From Candidatus Doudnabacteria bacterium (GTDB taxonomy: Bacteria > Patescibacteriota > Doudnabacteria > UBA920 > O2-02-FULL-48-8), in contig JAIFWV010000004.1 in assembly GCA_019659055.1 (NCBI GenBank), forward strand, positions 1 through 36,822: a stretch of DNA of 36,822 nucleotides, read 5' to 3'. The position numbers and the translations under genes are program-made. Below are positions 17,202-26,392 of the stretch, in pieces (the first letter of the stretch is position 1; the number at the start of each line of letters is the position of its first letter). Under the pieces are notes generated by a model that did not search any database, was not told where the DNA came from, and worked only from the letters and a program-made list of their open reading frames with translations.

Positions 17202-17714
17202 TCACCCCCTTGCCACGCCCATTTGGGCGGGCGGATTACTCTCTTCTCGATATTTGCGGAGTGCCTCGCGTACTTCTTCCCGCGCCACACCCACAATCTG
17301 GCAAGCCGCGATCGCGGCGTTGACGAACCCGGGTTTGCCGATACCAGCACACAGCACGGGCGTACCCGGCGGCATGCGAGTCAGCGACAGAAGCGCGTCC
17401 ATCGCGTTGGGAAACTCTGCTGACGGAAGTGCTACGCCAATAACAGGAACAAGCGCACCGGTCTTGGCCGCGATCGAACCGGCAAGTTGTGCTGCCATCC
17501 CCGCTCCCGTAACGTAAACGGCCATCGGGTGCCTGAACACCAATGTGTTAAGGTCGGGCTCGTTGCGATGAGTGGAACAAATAGACAGTTCCCAGTCGAC
17601 ACCGCACTTTGTGAGAATCTCACCGGCCTTCGAGTCGTCAAAAAAAGACCGATCTGACTTGCTTCCGATTACGAACACAACGTCCGTCTCGTCTCGATCG
17701 TTTTCGTAACTCAT
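17202..17714 (-). CDS. purE: PurE-like 5-(carboxyamino)imidazole ribonucleotide mutase / AIR carboxylase
   Basis: VVFVIGSKSDRSFFDD, STHRNEPD, AVYVTGAGMAAQLAGSIAAKTGALVPVIGVALPSAEFPNAMDALLSLTRMPPGTPVLC. Confidence 0.9.
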   Translation of the reverse strand: MSYENDRDETDVVFVIGSKSDRSFFDDSKAGEILTKCGVDWELSICSTHRNEPDLNTLVFRHPMAVYVTGAGMAAQLAGSIAAKTGALVPVIGVALPSAEFPNAMDALLSLTRMPPGTPVLCAGIGKPGFVNAAIAACQIVGVAREEVREALRKYREESNPPAQMGVARG

Positions 17715-17715
17715 A

Positions 17716-19032
17716 TCACTCTCCTCCGAAAACTTGCGAAAAAATGTAATCGACGTGTTTGATCTTTTCTTTCAGATCGAAACAGCCGATAATCTCCGCT
17801 TCGGAAATCCGTTCGCGGATCTCGCCGGTGTTGATGAGGGCTTTCTGGAAATCCTCCCCTGTCTCCCAGCATCGCTGAGCAATTTCGTACACGAGCCCGT
17901 AGGCTTGTTGACGCGGAAGACCGCTTTTTTCTGCGATCAAGGCCTGGACTTCCTGTGAGTAAACCAATCCCTTCGTGAGATTCAGATTGGCCGCCATCCG
18001 CTCCGGGAACACCGACCATCCTGCCACGATTTTCGTAAACCGCGCCAAGATGTAATCCATGAGGATCGATGCGTCCGGCAGAATGATGCGCTCTGGACCG
18101 GAGTTTGAGATATCCCGCTCGTGCCAAGTGACTTGATTTGCAAACGCCACCTGAACGAAAGCCTGGATTACATGTGTCAGACCAGAGATGTTCTCACCGC
18201 CCACCGGGTTACGTTTGTGCGGCATAGCCGACGAACCCTTTTGGCCTTTGCGGAATGGTTCTTGGAGTTCGCGGACCTCTGTCTGCTGCATGAGCCGGCT
18301 TGTGGTTGCAAACTTGCGGATCGAACCGGCAATGAGTCCGAGCACTGTCATGTACTCAGCGATAATATCGCGTGAGATGACTTGCGTCGCGATCACGGGA
18401 CTCAGTCCCAGGCGTCGACAGACGATTTGCTCGACCTTGGGATCGAGTGTGTACATGCCCACTGCGCCGGACAGCTTCCCTACTGCCAGACGGTCCATCA
18501 ATTGTTCCATCCGTTCTGTATGGCGGATCATCTCGTCATACCAATTGGCCAGCTTCACGCCAAATGTGATCGGTTCGGCATGCACTATGTGTGTGCGGCC
18601 AATCATAGGCGTGTACTTGTGTTCGAAGGCGCGCTTCTTCAGCATGTCCATTAAGCCGCTGACTCCCGCCATTATCAGCTTGAGGCTTGCCACAAGCTGC
18701 ATCATAAGACTTGTGTCCCCCGGATCCATGGAGGTCATCTTGCCATGCCAGTGCGGACGAAGCTCTTCCGGTAATTGCGGTGAGGTATATTCGAGAAACG
18801 ATACAACATCGTGACCGTTGCCGGGTTTTTCGGGGGTACCAACCTCGAGCAGTTCGATCGCTGCGGCATCGATTTTGATTCGATCCCCGAGATTTTCCGG
18901 CACAGTTACCTCAATTTCTCCAAGTTCTGCCCGCGCGCGCATGGCCTCGGTTTCAACGAGTACCCAATATCGAAACCTCTGATCGTCGCTCCAGATCTCA
19001 CCCATCGGTTCACGAGTGTATCGCTTAATCAT
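17716..19032 (-). CDS. purB: Adenylosuccinate lyase
   Basis: MIGRTHIVHAEPITFG, GSSAMPHKRNPVGGENISGL signature; start MIKRYTREPMGEIWSD with SD CTGGAGGATCG. Confidence 0.93.
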   Translation of the reverse strand: MIKRYTREPMGEIWSDDQRFRYWVLVETEAMRARAELGEIEVTVPENLGDRIKIDAAAIELLEVGTPEKPGNGHDVVSFLEYTSPQLPEELRPHWHGKMTSMDPGDTSLMMQLVASLKLIMAGVSGLMDMLKKRAFEHKYTPMIGRTHIVHAEPITFGVKLANWYDEMIRHTERMEQLMDRLAVGKLSGAVGMYTLDPKVEQIVCRRLGLSPVIATQVISRDIIAEYMTVLGLIAGSIRKFATTSRLMQQTEVRELQEPFRKGQKGSSAMPHKRNPVGGENISGLTHVIQAFVQVAFANQVTWHERDISNSGPERIILPDASILMDYILARFTKIVAGWSVFPERMAANLNLTKGLVYSQEVQALIAEKSGLPRQQAYGLVYEIAQRCWETGEDFQKALINTGEIRERISEAEIIGCFDLKEKIKHVDYIFSQVFGGE

Positions 19033-19086
19033 TCGATCCTCCAGATCCAAATAAAAGTGCACATCAAGCGGATTGCCTGATTCCAT

Positions 19087-19116
19087 AGGATACCAAATCT
19101 TAGCACTATTCGGCAA
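19087..19116 (-). promoter_or_regulatory. purBEC promoter
   Basis: TTGCCG - 18 bp - TATCCT on the minus strand, directly after the ftsZ terminator. Confidence 0.6.
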
Positions 19117-19142
19117 ATAAAAAACCCACCTCATCGGCGGGT
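19117..19142 (-). terminator. ftsZ terminator
   Basis: ACCCGCCgatgAGGTGGGT TTTTTATTTGCC on the minus strand. Confidence 0.85.
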
Positions 19143-19147
19143 AAAAA

Positions 19148-20314
19148 TTATTTGATTTTCTTTCTTATAAACGCGGGAATCTCGAGTTCGTCGGAATCAT
19201 CGTTTGAGGTATCACGGTAAATCATCGGCTCTTCTTCCCGTTCCCGCTCGACTGGGGCCGGACGCGGGGCGTACACCGGCTTCTTTTCTACGACCACAGG
19301 TGCGGGCTCGGGTTCTGTATGTCGGACCTGTTGTGTTGGTTTGGATAATTCCACATCAAAGCCAGTGGCAATAACTGTAATTTTGATTTCTTCGTCGAGT
19401 TCTTCGTCGATGACGGCGCCAAAAATTATGCGGGCGTCGGCATCAGCAGATTTGGTGATGAACCTGGCGGCTTCATCGACTTCATACATACCCAAATCCT
19501 TACTGCCGGTGATATTGAAGAGCACGCCCTTGGCCCCGTCTATAGACATATCGAGTAAAGGCGAATCAATGGCGGCCCGGGCGGCGTCGATAGCGCGGTT
19601 CTCGCCTGTCCCCCGGCCTATGCCCATGAGCGCACTGCCCGCATTTTGCATTATGGACCGGACGTCGGCAAAATCGACGTTGATCATGCCGGGAGTCGTG
19701 ATGAGATCAGAGATGCCGGCCACGCCTTGGCGCAAGACATCATCCACTGTCTTGAAGGCATCAAGCAAGGAAGTCTTCTTATCTATAATTTGTAAAATGC
19801 GGTCATTGGGGATGGCGATGATCGTATCGACATGGTTGCGCAAATTTTCCATACCCTTGTTGGCAATCTCCAAACGCTTAGCGCCTTCGAAGGCAAACGG
19901 TTTGGTCACGACCGCAACGGTCAGGATCCCGGTCTTCTTGGCAAGTTCAGCGACAACCGGAGCCGCACCGGTGCCAGTACCACCGCCCAAACCGCACGTA
20001 ATAAAAACCATGTCAGCGTTGCGGATGACGTCGAGAATTTCTTCTTTGGATTCCTCTGCCGCCGCCCGGCCAATGTCAGGATTCATCCCGGCGCCGAGGC
20101 CGCGGGTTATCGTTTTACCAATATGGATTTTTTGGTCAGCTTGGGAATTATGCAAAGCCTGAGCATCGGTATTGATGGCCACGAATTCAACTCCGCGAAT
20201 TCCGGTCTCCATCATGCGATGAATAGCATTTTGACCAGAACCACCGACTCCAATAACTTTGATTCGGGCGAAACTTTCGATCTTTGGCTTTACTTCAAAG
20301 GATTTATACTTCAT
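19148..20314 (-). CDS. ftsZ: Cell division protein FtsZ
   Basis: [35 protein letters not shown]. Confidence 0.97.
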   Translation of the reverse strand: MKYKSFEVKPKIESFARIKVIGVGGSGQNAIHRMMETGIRGVEFVAINTDAQALHNSQADQKIHIGKTITRGLGAGMNPDIGRAAAEESKEEILDVIRNADMVFITCGLGGGTGTGAAPVVAELAKKTGILTVAVVTKPFAFEGAKRLEIANKGMENLRNHVDTIIAIPNDRILQIIDKKTSLLDAFKTVDDVLRQGVAGISDLITTPGMINVDFADVRSIMQNAGSALMGIGRGTGENRAIDAARAAIDSPLLDMSIDGAKGVLFNITGSKDLGMYEVDEAARFITKSADADARIIFGAVIDEELDEEIKITVIATGFDVELSKPTQQVRHTEPEPAPVVVEKKPVYAPRPAPVEREREEEPMIYRDTSNDDSDELEIPAFIRKKIK

Positions 20315-20345
20315 AAAGTATTAGTAATATACTCGACTGGCGCCC

Positions 20346-21593
20346 TTATGGCAAGAAGGATTTAAACCACTTGCGCATTTTATCTACGGTATCGTTTTCC
20401 AGGACTTTTTTGGCAAATTTATTGACGGTGCGGCTGGAGCCGAGCAGATACTCATGCGCCCAGAGCACGAGGCCGATACCGGTGGCAAAGGCCGGATCAT
20501 CGACGCGGTCAATGACGGTCACCACCGACCCCGGCAGACCCAAGGTTACTGGCAAACGCAATTCTTTTTTCGCGAGCTCAACAATCCCTGGAAGCTTAGC
20601 GCCGCCGCCAGTGAGGATGGCGCCAGCCGGGAGCTGACCGTCTTTACCGATGTACTTGAGTTCTTTGTTGACTAATTCAAAAATTTCTTCCAAGCGCGCT
20701 TCGGCAATCTCGGCAACATGCTTGGCCGAGACCTTGCCTTCTTCCTGTTTATCGATTTTGGCCAGATCGATGTCGAAATCTTTTTTGACTTCCCGCGCTT
20801 GCGCCTGCGCAAACTGCAGTTTGACTTTTTCGGCGGTATCAACCGAAGTCCGCAGGCCAATCGCCAAATCATTCGTGACATGCATAGAACCGACCGGCAA
20901 AATATTGCTGGTCACCAGCTCGCCTTCCTCGAAGACGACGAGTCCGGTGGTCCCCCCGCCCAGATCTATGACCACCACTCCCAATTCTTTCTGTTTTTTG
21001 GTCAGCACGGATTGCGCCGCCGCCAACGGCGCCAGCACTAAATCATCGATTTCCAAACCGGCCTGCAAAATACATTTGGTCAGATTTTTTATAAAGGGCA
21101 CCGAGGCCTGGATAATTTGGCAGTCAACTTCCAATCGGATACCAGACATGCCGACCGGATCTTTGATCCCGGTTTGGCCGTCCACGGTAAAGGTTTTGGG
21201 GATGACGTGCAAAATTTCGCGATTCGGCGGAATCGAGATGGCTTGGGAAGCATCGACGACGCGTACGACATCGGACTCCGTGATCTCGCCGTCAGCGCGC
21301 GAAATAGCCACTACCCCGTGGCTTTCCTGAGCCGTGATTTGAGCGCCGCCGACAGAAACTACAGCGTGGTCGATGGATAAACCCGTCATGCGCTCGGCTT
21401 TTTCCAAAGCCTCAGAAATAGCAGAGACGGCTTCATCGATATCGACAATTACGCCGCGCCGGATTCCCACCGAGGGCGCTTCGCCAACACCGATAATGCT
21501 TGGAGACCCGAGTTCCGATTCCTGCTTCCCGACCACGACACGGATCTGGGAAGAACCGACATCCAAGCCTACATAAATATGTTCTCTGGCCAT
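20346..21593 (-). CDS. ftsA: Cell division protein FtsA
   Basis: YVGLDVGSSQIRVVVGK, VVIDLGGGTTGLVVFEEG, ILTGGGAKLPGI. Confidence 0.95.
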   Translation of the reverse strand: MAREHIYVGLDVGSSQIRVVVGKQESELGSPSIIGVGEAPSVGIRRGVIVDIDEAVSAISEALEKAERMTGLSIDHAVVSVGGAQITAQESHGVVAISRADGEITESDVVRVVDASQAISIPPNREILHVIPKTFTVDGQTGIKDPVGMSGIRLEVDCQIIQASVPFIKNLTKCILQAGLEIDDLVLAPLAAAQSVLTKKQKELGVVVIDLGGGTTGLVVFEEGELVTSNILPVGSMHVTNDLAIGLRTSVDTAEKVKLQFAQAQAREVKKDFDIDLAKIDKQEEGKVSAKHVAEIAEARLEEIFELVNKELKYIGKDGQLPAGAILTGGGAKLPGIVELAKKELRLPVTLGLPGSVVTVIDRVDDPAFATGIGLVLWAHEYLLGSSRTVNKFAKKVLENDTVDKMRKWFKSFLP

Positions 21594-21672
21594 TAGGTAA
21601 ATTTCTAATTTCTAATTGCACTAATCGATCTAAATTTTAGAAATTAGGTCAATTAGATTAATTAGTTCAATT

Positions 21673-22110
21673 TTATTTTAGTTCTTCTTTCACAATTTTC
21701 GAAACGACTGCGCCCTCGGTCTGGCCGGCAGCCCGGTTGATGACTTCTTTCATGACGCGGCCGAAGTCTGCGGGTTTTGCCGCCAAGTCTGAGATCACTT
21801 CAGAAACCAATTTGCGGACTTGGTCTTCGGGCATTTGTTTGGGCAGATAATTTTCCAAAATTTGCATTTGGGCTCGCTCTTTCTCTACGAGATCCGGCCG
21901 ATTACCCTTTTCAAATTCGGAAATAGAATCCTTGTGCTGTTTGACTTTCTTGGCCAGCACGGCCGCAACCTCCTGGTCGGTGAGCGGCTCGCGCTTTTCC
22001 AATTCGGCATTTTTGATTGCCGCCCGCACATTGCTCAAAGATGATTTTGCGATCTCATCGTGAGCTTTAAACGCGGCCTTATAATCTGCTTCTAATTTCT
22101 CAATGAGCAT
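21673..22110 (-). CDS. yqeY: GatB/YqeY domain protein
   Basis: MLIEKLEADYKAAFKAHDEIAKSSLSNVRAAIKNAE..., SD GAAGGAGATAAG. Confidence 0.88.
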   Translation of the reverse strand: MLIEKLEADYKAAFKAHDEIAKSSLSNVRAAIKNAELEKREPLTDQEVAAVLAKKVKQHKDSISEFEKGNRPDLVEKERAQMQILENYLPKQMPEDQVRKLVSEVISDLAAKPADFGRVMKEVINRAAGQTEGAVVSKIVKEELK

Positions 22111-22111
22111 C

Positions 22112-22351
22112 TTATCTCCTTCTGAATGTCGGCCGGACTGGTAATTTACCGAGCTTCTTGAGCTCTTCTCTCTTTTCACGATTTTCGGCACGGCGCAATG
22201 CATCTTCTCTCAAAAGATTTCGGGATCTACCCGGTTCAAAAAATCGAATTCTGCGGGCGCGCACCAAAACACCGCTCTGTTGGATCTTGCGGTTAAATCT
22301 GCGGAGCAAACTTTCAAATGATTCTCCGTCTTTACGTTTTACTTCTACCAT
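22112..22351 (-). CDS. rpsU: 30S ribosomal protein S21
   Basis: MVEVKRKDGESFESLLRRFNRKIQQSGVLVRARRIRFFEPG (internal start of ORF 22112..22486). Confidence 0.9.
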   Translation of the reverse strand: MVEVKRKDGESFESLLRRFNRKIQQSGVLVRARRIRFFEPGRSRNLLREDALRRAENREKREELKKLGKLPVRPTFRRR

Positions 22352-22398
22352 AGTTACCACCTCGCTTCCTAAAAATTGCCTCAAAAGCTGATACAAAC

Positions 22399-22462
22399 AA
22401 AAAAAGGCTGACCCGCCTAGACTCGTAGCGAATAAACCTTGAAAGTCTAGTCGAGGCTGGCC
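22399..22462 (-). terminator. Terminator/leader hairpin between HisRS-like gene and rpsU
   Basis: GGCCAGCCtcGACTAGACT...AGTCTAGGCGGGTCAGCC TTTTTTT on the minus strand. Confidence 0.75.
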
Positions 22463-22503
22463 CAAATATAACATAAAATCAGGCATTGGTCAAACCTAGG
22501 CAA

Positions 22504-23781
22504 TTATTTGCCTAATCTTTTTTTGACTTCGTCGATAATGCGTTCCGAGGTGAATAATTCCTGCATTCCGGATTTGACATCGCGCAGAATGACCGTGCCT
22601 TCGCGCGCTTCTTTCTGGCCGATGATCAAGGCGATTGCGACTTTGTTTGATTCGGCAAGTTTGAGCTGGGTTTTGATACTGCCCGGACCTATGAATTCGG
22701 ACGCGACGATATTATTGTTCCATAAATCTGTGAACAATCTCAAGGTTTTCTTCGCCGCGAGTTCCCCGAGCGGCACCAAAAAGACGTCGGCTTTGTGCTT
22801 GCTGGCAAATTTGACGTTGGCCGACTCGAGTGCGGTCAAAACATTTTCTATGGTGCCCATAAATCCCAAAGCTTGGGCCGGCAATCCCCCGAGCGATTGG
22901 ATCAGGTCGTCGGCATGGCCGCCTTGACCCAAGGTCACTTCGGAATTTTCGAATTTGGCCCGGACTTCAAACACAGTTTTTCGGCTCCAGGGTTTGCCGA
23001 TGACTTTTTGATTGAGATTATAAACCAAATTCAGCTCATCGAGGCCTTCCAAGACGGCGATGAAGTGCCGGCGGCAGGCGTCGCAGAGATAATCGATGAT
23101 GACCGGGGCTTCAGCCGAGACGGTGGAACACGACAAATTATTGCAGGCCAAAATCTGCAGAGGATGCGTGTCGATCAGCTCGAGACAATTCTCACAGAGA
23201 TCGTATTTTTTTTCTTTGAAATAATTCCGTAAGACCTCTTCGTACCCCGGCTGGCATTCCAGACACCCGATGTTGTTGATCTCAAGCGATAAATTCGGTA
23301 AACCCATTTCAGTAAACAGCCGGAAGATAAGATTGATCAGCTGGGAGTCGGCAATGGGGTTAGTTTCGCCAAGCATCTGGAAACCGTATTCTGTGGATTG
23401 CCGCATCTGGCCGTCGGAGACGTAGGCCACCGGGGATGTGTAAAACCATTTGCTGACTTTCTCGCGCAGTGGAAACTGGTATTCCAAATACGCGCGCGCC
23501 AAACTAAACAGCGTCGTGGGTTTGAGCGCGCAAGTCAATCCCTTGGCATCGGTAAAGGCGGCGAGCTTGTCCTTGCTCCCCGCTTGCCAGAAGCGGAACA
23601 GGCGGGCGTCCTCGACGAGCGGTGTTTCGATTTTTGAGTAACCGAAGGTGTGGGCCAGGCTGTGCAGTTTCTCAACAAAAACTTCCCAGGACATAATCTG
23701 CTCAGGAAGCACATCAAAACTGCCCGGAAGGCGGGCGGGAGCTTTTTCGACTTGGGGGGTAATCTTTTTCGGTCGACCCAT
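22504..23781 (-). CDS. HisRS-like protein with degraded catalytic motifs
   Basis: HisRS fold with bacterial Cys insertion (IGCLECQPGYEEVL..LCENCLELIDTHPLQILACNNLSC..YLCDACRRHF) and C-terminal anticodon-binding domain, but motifs 2 and 3 and the RGLDYY motif are not preserved. Confidence 0.8.
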   Translation of the reverse strand: MGRPKKITPQVEKAPARLPGSFDVLPEQIMSWEVFVEKLHSLAHTFGYSKIETPLVEDARLFRFWQAGSKDKLAAFTDAKGLTCALKPTTLFSLARAYLEYQFPLREKVSKWFYTSPVAYVSDGQMRQSTEYGFQMLGETNPIADSQLINLIFRLFTEMGLPNLSLEINNIGCLECQPGYEEVLRNYFKEKKYDLCENCLELIDTHPLQILACNNLSCSTVSAEAPVIIDYLCDACRRHFIAVLEGLDELNLVYNLNQKVIGKPWSRKTVFEVRAKFENSEVTLGQGGHADDLIQSLGGLPAQALGFMGTIENVLTALESANVKFASKHKADVFLVPLGELAAKKTLRLFTDLWNNNIVASEFIGPGSIKTQLKLAESNKVAIALIIGQKEAREGTVILRDVKSGMQELFTSERIIDEVKKRLGK

Positions 23782-23882
23782 GGAAGAAGTTTAAAAATAA
23801 AAAGGAAAAAGTCAAAAGTACAAGTAAAAATTCAGAATTTTTAGCTTTTGACCTGTATTTTTGACTTTTGATTTTTTTAGAT

Positions 23883-24515
23883 TTACTGAGCGTAGCCCGG
23901 CGTGTGGAAGAGCTTGAATTCAGACAAAGGCAGGGCTCGTATCAATACTTTGCCGACAATCTCGTTCGATGTCAATGGCCCCCAATCGCGCGAGTCGGAA
24001 GAGTATCGGCGATTGTCACCCATCATAAAGTATTCATCGGATTTCAAAGTCAGGATATTTTTTCCCCCGACAATCGTACTGTTATGAGGATAGCTCGAGG
24101 TTTGGTCAGGCAAATAGATTTCCGCAAGAATCATGCCCTTGGGGTGTTCGGAGTTGAAAATAGTCACATGGCCGCTGTCGATTTGGACTTTCTCTCCCGG
24201 CAGGCCAATGATCCGCTTGATGTAATATTCTTTTTGGTTCTGCGGCGGCCGCAGTACCAAGACATCGCCCCGTTTCGGCTCATGAAACCGATAAGACAAT
24301 TCATCGATTACCAGATACTGGCCGTTTTCGAAATTCGGCTTCATGGAATCCCCCGAGACAATAAACGGCTGAAACACGAAATAGCGGATCGGGACAATAA
24401 TTAAGAGTGCGATAATAATAACTTTAAGAAAATCCCAAATAAACAGCAGGCCCGACGCCAAACCGCCGGTTGAGACTTTGGAATCTGAAGAATTATTGGT
24501 TGGATTTTGTTCCAT
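23883..24515 (-). CDS. lepB: Signal peptidase I
   Basis: IVSGDSMKPNFENGQYLVIDE, KRGDVLVLRPPQNQKEYYIKRIIGLPGEKV, YFMMGDNRRYSSDSRDWG. Confidence 0.95.
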   Translation of the reverse strand: MEQNPTNNSSDSKVSTGGLASGLLFIWDFLKVIIIALLIIVPIRYFVFQPFIVSGDSMKPNFENGQYLVIDELSYRFHEPKRGDVLVLRPPQNQKEYYIKRIIGLPGEKVQIDSGHVTIFNSEHPKGMILAEIYLPDQTSSYPHNSTIVGGKNILTLKSDEYFMMGDNRRYSSDSRDWGPLTSNEIVGKVLIRALPLSEFKLFHTPGYAQ

Positions 24516-24525
24516 AAGATTTTTT

Positions 24526-24602
24526 TGGTGGTCATTGCTGGACTCGAACCAGCGGCCTCGTCGATGTGAACGACGCGCTCTAACCAGCTGAGCTAAATGA
24601 CC
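24526..24602 (-). tRNA. tRNA-Val(CAC), CCA encoded
   Basis: GGTCATTTAGCTCAGCTGGTTAGAGCGCGTCGTTCACATCGACGAGGCCGCTGGTTCGAGTCCAGCAATGACCACCA; anticodon loop TTCACAT. Confidence 0.95.
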
Positions 24603-24723
24603 TTCAATTTACCGAAACTTCTTTAAGCTTACCAAAATTCCGAGCCCGAATCAACCCCGTAATCCGGGAATATTTCGAGCCTGGCTCAAAGCTCTAAATT
24701 AAGATATAATAGTTGGGTAATTT

Positions 24724-26334
24724 TTGTACCATATGACAAATTTTGACGGCCTAAATTCAGAGAACAGACACATGGGATCGTACCAGCCCCGTGCACGCCG
24801 CAGCAAACTCAAAAAGTTTGCAATTTTTGTCATAGTTTTTCTTGTCCTCGGATCATTGGCGTGGGCTGGTGTGAGCGTTATCTCCAAAACCAGTAAAATC
24901 TTTACTAACAAGAAAAGTATTTTCACCCGCATCGGCGGCCTGTTTATTTCAAATGACAAACCACTTGCAGGCGAAGACAGCGGGACGGTAAACATCCTGC
25001 TTCTCGGCATCGGCGGTGAAGGCCATGACGGCGCTTACCTGACCGACACCATGATTGTAGCGTCGCTCAAACTTGAAACTGACGAAGTCGTTCTGACTTC
25101 CATCCCCCGCGACTGGCTCGTCACGATTCCCAATCACGGATTAAATAAAATCAATGCTGTGTATGCTTACGGCTTGCAGGATAACCCTAAAGACCCTGAC
25201 GCACCGGGCAGAGCCGCCATCGCTGCCGCCGAAAAAGTCACCGGTTTCACCATTCCCTATTACGCCATTGTCGACTTCAAAGGATTTGTCCAAGCTGTCG
25301 ATCACGTCGGCGGTGTCGACGTCACGGTAGACCGTACTTTTAGCGATGCCACCTTCCCCAACGACTTTCCTTATGACACCAAGGGCTACCTCTCGCCGGT
25401 AACCTTTACTAAAGGCCCCGCTCATCTCAATGGCCGGGAAGCGCTCATCTTTGCCCGCTCGCGCCATTCCAGCAATTTTGAAGAAGCTTCCGATTTTGCC
25501 CGTTCCGAGCGCCAGAAGAAAATCCTCGTCTCACTCAAGGATAAACTTTTGAATTTAAATATAGGCAACCTCAGTACGCTCAATAATCTGCTGTCAGATT
25601 TTTCAGATAACTTCCGAACCAACTTGGAAGCCTACGAACTCCTGAGGCTGAGCAAGATTGCCAAGGACATCTCCGGCGAAAATGTTTACTCTCTGGCGCT
25701 TGAACCCCAAGGCACGCTCATCTGCGACACGACTATAGACCAGCTTACGGGCAAACCCTACATCCGCCCGGCCACACCCGAACCCTCGCCGACACCTAGC
25801 CCAACACCGACTAGCAGCACCTCTACTAGCACGGGCACGAAATCCTCAACCTCGACTACTACCGGGACCAAAACCCAAACTCCGTCCACGACCACGACCC
25901 CCAAAACCACTTCCCCCACTCCGGCCCCCACCCCCAATCCAACTAGTTCGCCCACCAATGGACAAATCCCGATGTATATCGTCGAACCCTGCGCCGGCAA
26001 AACTCTGGCCGACATCAACCACTATCTTTTGAACTATTGGGAGACTGCCCGCCTCAAGAAAGAAGGTGCAACTATCGAGATCCAAAACTCCACCGGCAAA
26101 ACTGCAGCCACCGCGTCGTGGAGACACTTGTCTGATCTGGGATTAGACGTAACCTTTGTGTCTTTCCCAGGCAAACTGCCCTTTGAACGCACTATTATTT
26201 ACGACAATAGCAAAGGAGCCAAACCGAAAACGCTCCAATACCTCAAGGATAATTTCGACCTCACACAAGCTGACGTGCAATTTACAAATTCTAAAGCCGA
26301 TTTCGTCATCGTCATAGGAAACGACGCTTTGTGA
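24724..26334 (+). CDS. LytR-CpsA-Psr (LCP) family protein with S/T/P-rich linker and LytR_C-like tail
   Basis: NILLLGIGGEGHDGAYLTDTMIVASL, TSIPRDWLVTIP, KINAVYAYG, GREALIFARSRHSSNFEEASDFARSERQKKIL. Confidence 0.92.
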   Translation: MYHMTNFDGLNSENRHMGSYQPRARRSKLKKFAIFVIVFLVLGSLAWAGVSVISKTSKIFTNKKSIFTRIGGLFISNDKPLAGEDSGTVNILLLGIGGEGHDGAYLTDTMIVASLKLETDEVVLTSIPRDWLVTIPNHGLNKINAVYAYGLQDNPKDPDAPGRAAIAAAEKVTGFTIPYYAIVDFKGFVQAVDHVGGVDVTVDRTFSDATFPNDFPYDTKGYLSPVTFTKGPAHLNGREALIFARSRHSSNFEEASDFARSERQKKILVSLKDKLLNLNIGNLSTLNNLLSDFSDNFRTNLEAYELLRLSKIAKDISGENVYSLALEPQGTLICDTTIDQLTGKPYIRPATPEPSPTPSPTPTSSTSTSTGTKSSTSTTTGTKTQTPSTTTTPKTTSPTPAPTPNPTSSPTNGQIPMYIVEPCAGKTLADINHYLLNYWETARLKKEGATIEIQNSTGKTAATASWRHLSDLGLDVTFVSFPGKLPFERTIIYDNSKGAKPKTLQYLKDNFDLTQADVQFTNSKADFVIVIGNDAL

Positions 26335-26392
26335 TTTAAGTATTTATTACTCAATCATAATTCTTAATTCGTAATTCCTAATTCATACTTTC

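Noticed and set aside
25780-25960. Low-complexity T/S/P-rich tract in the LCP protein
   Set aside because: Ordinary extracytoplasmic linker between LCP and LytR_C domains.
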